NCBI GenBank assembly: GCA_934561055.1
Contig: CAKTFN010000005.1
Span: forward strand, 1 to 64,000
Source of the DNA: an uncultured Eubacteriales bacterium
Lineage (GTDB): Bacteria; Bacillota; Clostridia; Oscillospirales; Acutalibacteraceae
Direction: 5' to 3'
Length of the DNA stretch: 64,000 nt
Part shown: piece after piece, positions 60,415-64,000 of the stretch
Layout of the letters: each line of letters starts with the position of its first letter
Numbering within the stretch: position 1 is the stretch's first letter
Translations under genes and position numbers: made by a program
Notes under the pieces: generated by a model
Databases searched by the model: none
What the model saw: the letters and a program-made list of their open reading frames with translations, nothing else
What the model was told of the DNA's origin: nothing

Positions 60415-60753
60415 TTAAGCAGCAGCAACTACAGTAGTCTGCGGTACTGACGGCTTGTCACCTTTAATAAGGCCGTTGATGAAGTCTGTGATCTTTCCGA
60501 CAAGTTCACCCTTATCAACGATTCCGAAAGCAGCGGCAATCTTAACAAAGACCTTAGCAATCTTAAGAGCAATCTTAGCAACCTTGAGAGCAACGGGAAT
60601 CATCCATGCGGGAAGATCCATCGGATTGAATTTTTCTTCGTTGTCCGAAGCTGCTGTCGTTGCTGCGGGAGCTTCTGCATCAGCGGCGAATGCAACCATT
60701 CCCGTTGAGAAAAGCATGATCATTGCAAGGACAAGTGCGATAACTTTCTTCAT
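60415..60753 (-). CDS. Small secreted helical protein
   Basis: 112 aa, AGGAGGT before the ATG. Signal peptide 1-24 (KKVIALVLAMIMLFSTGMVA). A short Ala/Thr-rich linker is followed by NPMDLPAWMIPVALKVAKIA and LKIAKVFVKIAAAFGIVDKG, a Lys-periodic amphipathic helix of about 30 residues. A second short helix (LVGKITDFINGLIKG) and a Pro/Thr/Ala tail follow. It has no Cys. The helix looks membrane-active, like antimicrobial or PSM-type peptides, but no family is recognised. Consensus promoter and own terminator. Confidence 0.8.
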   Translation of the reverse strand: MKKVIALVLAMIMLFSTGMVAFAADAEAPAATTAASDNEEKFNPMDLPAWMIPVALKVAKIALKIAKVFVKIAAAFGIVDKGELVGKITDFINGLIKGDKPSVPQTTVVAAA

Positions 60754-60783
60754 GATAATTACCTCCTATAAATTGGTAACTTC

Positions 60784-60812
60784 ATTATATAATTTCGTAC
60801 ACGTTTTGTCAA
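60784..60812 (-). promoter_or_regulatory. Promoter of the 112-aa secreted peptide gene
   Basis: TTGACA (60807-60812), 17-bp spacer, TATAAT (60784-60789): perfect consensus. Confidence 0.9.
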
Positions 60813-60986
60813 CAATTATGCCAATTTTTTTAAAAATTATACGACACACGTTAATTTGTCACGTTCTTTTTTCCGTTCATTGATAAAAAACAACCGCTCG
60901 TTCCATTTTAATTGCAAATTAATTTTTTTGTGATAAGATAGTTGTGTGCTAATATAATAGAATTTTTATGAAAGGAGGAAAATAAA

Positions 60987-61145
60987 CTGGGCCTTGTTGC
61001 GCTTTTTGTGCCGTTTACGGCTGTTTATTATGCCATTTTGTGTCTGATTTATCCGGACGCTGTTGCAGAAGTAATGGTTGAAGACTTAAAAGAGAAGTTT
61101 AACAACCTCTTCAAAGATAAAACGGATATCAGCTCATTTAACTGA
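60987..61145 (+). CDS. 52-aa membrane peptide with a CTG start
   Basis: AAAGGAGG at 60971-60978 is 8 nt before an in-frame CTG (60987). The frame has no ATG and runs to TGA at 61143. It encodes GLVALFVPFTAVYYAILCLI (one membrane helix) then YPDAVAEVMVEDLKEKFNNL and FKDKTDISSFN, a helical tail like others nearby. A mini-frame MKGGK overlaps the Shine-Dalgarno site and stops 1 nt before the CTG. A good terminator follows the stop, which supports a real unit. The CTG start is unusual and could instead be an altered ATG or TTG. Confidence 0.55.
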   Translation: MGLVALFVPFTAVYYAILCLIYPDAVAEVMVEDLKEKFNNLFKDKTDISSFN

Positions 61146-61157
61146 TGACATAAGCTC

Positions 61158-61199
61158 AAACCGTCGCAATGTGGAAAAATTCACGTTGCGGCGGCTTTT
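61158..61199 (+). terminator. Terminator of the CTG-start peptide gene
   Basis: The 13-bp stem CCGTCGCAATGTG / CACGTTGCGGCGG (two G-U pairs) is followed by CTTTTA. Confidence 0.85.
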
Positions 61200-61290
61200 A
61201 TTCTTCATAAAAAGCGAAAGCTTTCGGCTTCATGTTTTGCCCAAAGGATAAAGCGCTTATATCCCCCGTCGATACTTCATTGCCGAAGGC

Positions 61291-61324
61291 AAAAAAGAGC
61301 CGCTCAAAAAGAGCAGCTCTTTTA
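61291..61324 (-). terminator. Terminator of tuf
   Basis: The stem AAAGAGC-CTC / GAG-GCTCTTT with an A5 loop is followed on the minus strand by TTTTTTG. Confidence 0.85.
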
Positions 61325-61341
61325 TATTAATCGGTTATCAA

Positions 61342-62541
61342 TTAGTCGTTGATAGCGGTAACAACGCCTGAACCAACGGTACGGCCGCCTTCACGGATAG
61401 CGAAACGGAGACCTTCTTCGATAGCGATTTCAGTGATAAGTTCAACGTTCATTTCAACGTTATCACCCGGCATGCACATTTCAGTGCCTTCCGGAAGAGT
61501 GATTACGCCGGTAACGTCGGTAGTTCTGAAATAGAACTGCGGACGATAGTTGTTGAAGAACGGAGTGTGACGTCCGCCTTCGTCCTTAGTAAGGACGTAA
61601 ACCTGACCCTTGAACTTGGTGTGCGGATGAATTGAACCCGGCTTTGAAAGAACCTGGCCACGTTCAATTTCGTTTCTCTGGATACCACGAAGGAGGCAGC
61701 CGATGTTGTCGCCGGCCTCAGCATAGTCGAGGATCTTACGGAACATTTCGATACCGGTGCAAACGGTCTTCTTCTTCTCGTCTGAAAGTCCAACGATTTC
61801 AACTTCTTCGCCGGTCTTAAGCTGTCCACGTTCAACTCTACCGGTAGCAACAGTACCACGACCGGTGATGGTGAATACGTCTTCAACAGGCATAAGGAAC
61901 GGAAGGTCAGCCTTACGGTCCGGAGTCGGAATGTAAGAGTCAACAGCGTCCATGAGTTCCCAGATGCAAGCAAGTTCCGGAGCGTTGATGTCGCCGCCGT
62001 TGTATTCAAGAGCCTTAAGAGCCGAACCCTTGATGATCGGGCAGTTTTCATCAAATTCATACTCAGCAAGAGTTTCACGGATTTCCATTTCAACAAGCTC
62101 AAGGAGCTCATCGTCGTCAACCTGGTCAACCTTGTTCATGAAAACAATGATTGCGGGTACGCCAACCTGACGGGCAAGGAGAAGGTGCTCTTTGGTCTGA
62201 GCCATCGGGCCGTCGGTAGCAGCGATAACGAGGATAGCACCGTCCATCTGAGCAGCGCCGGTGATCATGTTCTTGATGTAGTCGGCGTGGCCCGGGCAGT
62301 CAACGTGAGCATAGTGACGCTTTTCGGTCTCGTACTCAACGTGAGCGGTGTTGATTGTGATACCACGTTCTCTTTCTTCGGGAGCCTTATCGATCATGTC
62401 ATATGCTTCGAACTGAGCAAAACCCTTCATAGCGAGAGTCTTGGTGATAGCAGCAGTAAGGGTGGTCTTACCGTGGTCAACGTGACCGATGGTTCCGATG
62501 TTAGCATGCGGTTTTGTTCTTTCAAACTTTTGCTTTGCCAT
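61342..62541 (-). CDS. tuf: Elongation factor Tu
   Basis: 399 aa GTPase that brings aminoacyl-tRNA to the ribosome. G1 GHVDHGKTTLTAAI, G2 region RERGITINTAHVEYE, G3 DCPGHADYIKNM, G4 NKVDQVDD, G5 SALKAL are all present. Domains II and III follow (GRVERGQLKTGEEVEIVG, TDVTGVITLPEGTEMCMPGD). AAGGAGG precedes the ATG. It is the last gene of the str-type operon, 92 nt after fusA. Length is normal. Confidence 0.99.
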   Translation of the reverse strand: MAKQKFERTKPHANIGTIGHVDHGKTTLTAAITKTLAMKGFAQFEAYDMIDKAPEERERGITINTAHVEYETEKRHYAHVDCPGHADYIKNMITGAAQMDGAILVIAATDGPMAQTKEHLLLARQVGVPAIIVFMNKVDQVDDDELLELVEMEIRETLAEYEFDENCPIIKGSALKALEYNGGDINAPELACIWELMDAVDSYIPTPDRKADLPFLMPVEDVFTITGRGTVATGRVERGQLKTGEEVEIVGLSDEKKKTVCTGIEMFRKILDYAEAGDNIGCLLRGIQRNEIERGQVLSKPGSIHPHTKFKGQVYVLTKDEGGRHTPFFNNYRPQFYFRTTDVTGVITLPEGTEMCMPGDNVEMNVELITEIAIEEGLRFAIREGGRTVGSGVVTAIND

Positions 62542-62633
62542 TGGAATTTCCTCCTTATAATTAGCAATTAATTTACTTTAGTTATTATTCTACCAATAAT
62601 GCGGCAGAAATGCAAGTATATTTTGAGAAAAAA

Positions 62634-64000
62634 TCAGTCTCTCTTCGCTCTTTCGGTAACAATACCTTCGGCGATTGACTTCGGAACTTCTTTGTAGCCG
62701 TCCGGCTCCATGACATACTGTCCGCGTCCCTGAGTCTTTGAACGAAGGTCGGTTGCGTAACCGAACATCTCTGCAAGAGGAACTCTTGCGTTGATCTGCT
62801 TAACGCCCGAGCGGTCTTCAAAGCCCTGAATTTCGCCTCTTCTTGAGTTGAGGTCGCCGATAACGTCGCCCATATATTCTTCGGGCATGATTACGGCAAC
62901 TTTCATGATCGGCTCAAGGAGAACCGGGTTTGCTTTTCTCGCAGCGTCTTTGAATGCCATCGAACCGGCAATCTTGAACGCCATTTCGGACGAGTCGACT
63001 TCGTGATAAGATCCGTCATAAAGAGTAACCTTAACGTCAACCATGCTGTAACCGGCAATAACACCGGACTTCATTGCTCCCTGGATACCCTGATCAACCG
63101 GAGCGATATATTCCTTCGGAATTGCGCCGCCGACGATGTTGTTGACGAACTCGTAACCCTTTCCGGGGTTGGGTTCAATGTTGATCTTAACGTGACCGTA
63201 CTGACCTTTACCACCGGACTGACGAGCATACTTCGTATCCGAAGAAGCGGCGGAACGGATGGTTTCTCTGAAAGCAACCTGCGGCTTACCTACGTTAGCT
63301 TCAACTTTGAATTCACGAAGAAGTCTGTCAACGATGATTTCAAGGTGAAGTTCGCCCATTCCGGCGATGATGGTTTGTCCGGTTTCTTCATCTGTATAGC
63401 AGCGGAAAGTCGGGTCTTCCTCGGCAAGCTTTGCAAGAGCAATGCCCATCTTTTCCTGACCTGCCTTGGTCTTCGGCTCGATTGCAACGCGGATAACGGG
63501 ATCCGGGAAGTGCATCGATTCGAGAACGATCGGGAATTTTTCGTCGCAGAGAGTGTCACCGGTGGTGGTGTTCTTGAGACCGACCGCTGCGGCGATGTCA
63601 CCGGCGTAAACGGTTTCAATGTCTTCTCTGTGGTTTGCGTGCATCTGAAGAATACGTCCCATTCTTTCTCTGTCGTCCTTAACAGAGTTATAAACGGTTG
63701 TACCTGCGTTAACGGTACCCGAATATACACGGAAATAGCAAAGCTTTCCTACGAACGGGTCGGTTGCAATCTTGAATGCAAGCGCTGCAAACGGTTCGGT
63801 GTCGGAAGAATGTCTGTATTCTTCTTCGTCCGTGTCCGGATTGACGCCTTTGATCGACTCAACGTCCGTCGGAGCGGGCATAAAGTCAACAATTGCGTCG
63901 AGAAGGGGCTGAACGCCCTTGTTACGATAAGCGGTACCGCAGCAAACGGGAACAACTTCGTTTGAAATTGTGCCCTTGCGGATAACCTTTTTGAGCTCTT
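62634..64000 (-). CDS. fusA: Elongation factor G, 5' end outside window
   Basis: The reading frame is open to the right edge, first complete codon ending at 63998, with about 455 C-terminal codons present. The visible part begins in the end of the G domain (ELKKVIRKGTISNEVVPVCC, GTAYRNKGVQPLLDAIVDFM). It continues through domain II (GKLCYFRVYSGTVNAGTTVY), domain III (GMGELHLEIIVDRLLREF), domain IV (GQYGHVKINIEPNPGKGYEF, DGSYHEVDSSEMAFKIAG) and domain V. EF-G translocates tRNA-mRNA and helps RRF recycle ribosomes. It is upstream of tuf in the standard order. Confidence 0.98.
   Translation of the reverse strand, partial: ELKKVIRKGTISNEVVPVCCGTAYRNKGVQPLLDAIVDFMPAPTDVESIKGVNPDTDEEEYRHSSDTEPFAALAFKIATDPFVGKLCYFRVYSGTVNAGTTVYNSVKDDRERMGRILQMHANHREDIETVYAGDIAAAVGLKNTTTGDTLCDEKFPIVLESMHFPDPVIRVAIEPKTKAGQEKMGIALAKLAEEDPTFRCYTDEETGQTIIAGMGELHLEIIVDRLLREFKVEANVGKPQVAFRETIRSAASSDTKYARQSGGKGQYGHVKINIEPNPGKGYEFVNNIVGGAIPKEYIAPVDQGIQGAMKSGVIAGYSMVDVKVTLYDGSYHEVDSSEMAFKIAGSMAFKDAARKANPVLLEPIMKVAVIMPEEYMGDVIGDLNSRRGEIQGFEDRSGVKQINARVPLAEMFGYATDLRSKTQGRGQYVMEPDGYKEVPKSIAEGIVTERAKRD

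Noticed and set aside
63003..63965. 320-aa plus-strand open frame opposite fusA
   Set aside because: Antisense shadow of a highly conserved gene; no Shine-Dalgarno site, no recognisable domain.

Overview
The window looks like chromosomal DNA from a Gram-positive gut Clostridia, most like the Ruminococcus/Oscillospiraceae group. The reasons are a Gram-positive PolC, a Cys T-box, near-consensus sigma-A promoters with strong Shine-Dalgarno sites, dockerin and cohesin modules, BspA-type leucine-rich repeats and many secreted Cys-repeat proteins. No phage, plasmid or CRISPR signal was seen. Almost all genes lie on the minus strand.

Layout. 1-3.4 kb: an AT-rich segment with the 5' part of a GH9 glycosidase gene, rsmE, a small acidic membrane protein, tRNA-Pro, tRNA-Thr and tRNA-Tyr, and a decayed ISL3-type insertion sequence. 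3.4-17.5 kb: a minus-strand cluster of large secreted proteins with two cohesin subtypes (six domains in three proteins) and two dockerin subtypes (four proteins). The dockerin cargo is two Cys/His peptidase-like proteins and one giant protein with a Ser/Thr-rich, possibly pore-forming core, but no glycosidase. 17.5-20 kb: gene remnants and a five-helix membrane protein. 20-31 kb: an HSL-family esterase, upp, a cysE-cysS-murI-patatin-PCC operon under a Cys T-box, and recA-recX-rimO-pgsA behind a LexA-type site. 30.4-38.8 kb: BspA-like, Cys-repeat and lipoprotein surface genes, plus rpmB and tRNA-Leu on the plus strand. 38.9-58.2 kb: a housekeeping run (pcrA, two LCAT-like secreted hydrolases, pyrH, two small membrane proteins, frr, uppS, cdsA, dxr, rseP, ispG, polC, a TrmN6-like methyltransferase, rsmI). 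58.4-61.2 kb: a YbaK-type deacylase followed by five very small genes, each with its own strong expression signals, for amphipathic or Cys-rich peptides. 61.3-64 kb: tuf and a partial fusA.

How it fits together. The 3.4-17.5 kb cluster reads as a non-cellulosomal cohesin-dockerin assembly. A scaffoldin-like protein has three cohesins plus its own divergent dockerin, a second scaffold has two cohesins on a long Cys-repeat stalk, and a third protein has one cohesin. The dockerin proteins could be plugged onto these. Across the whole window at least nine secreted proteins, with no LPxTG motif, end in a 20-30 residue amphipathic or hydrophobic helix. Similar helices occur as free peptides at 59-61 kb. 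This suggests a shared, apparently undescribed, surface-retention or membrane-active module. PolC also lacks the usual inserted proofreading exonuclease.
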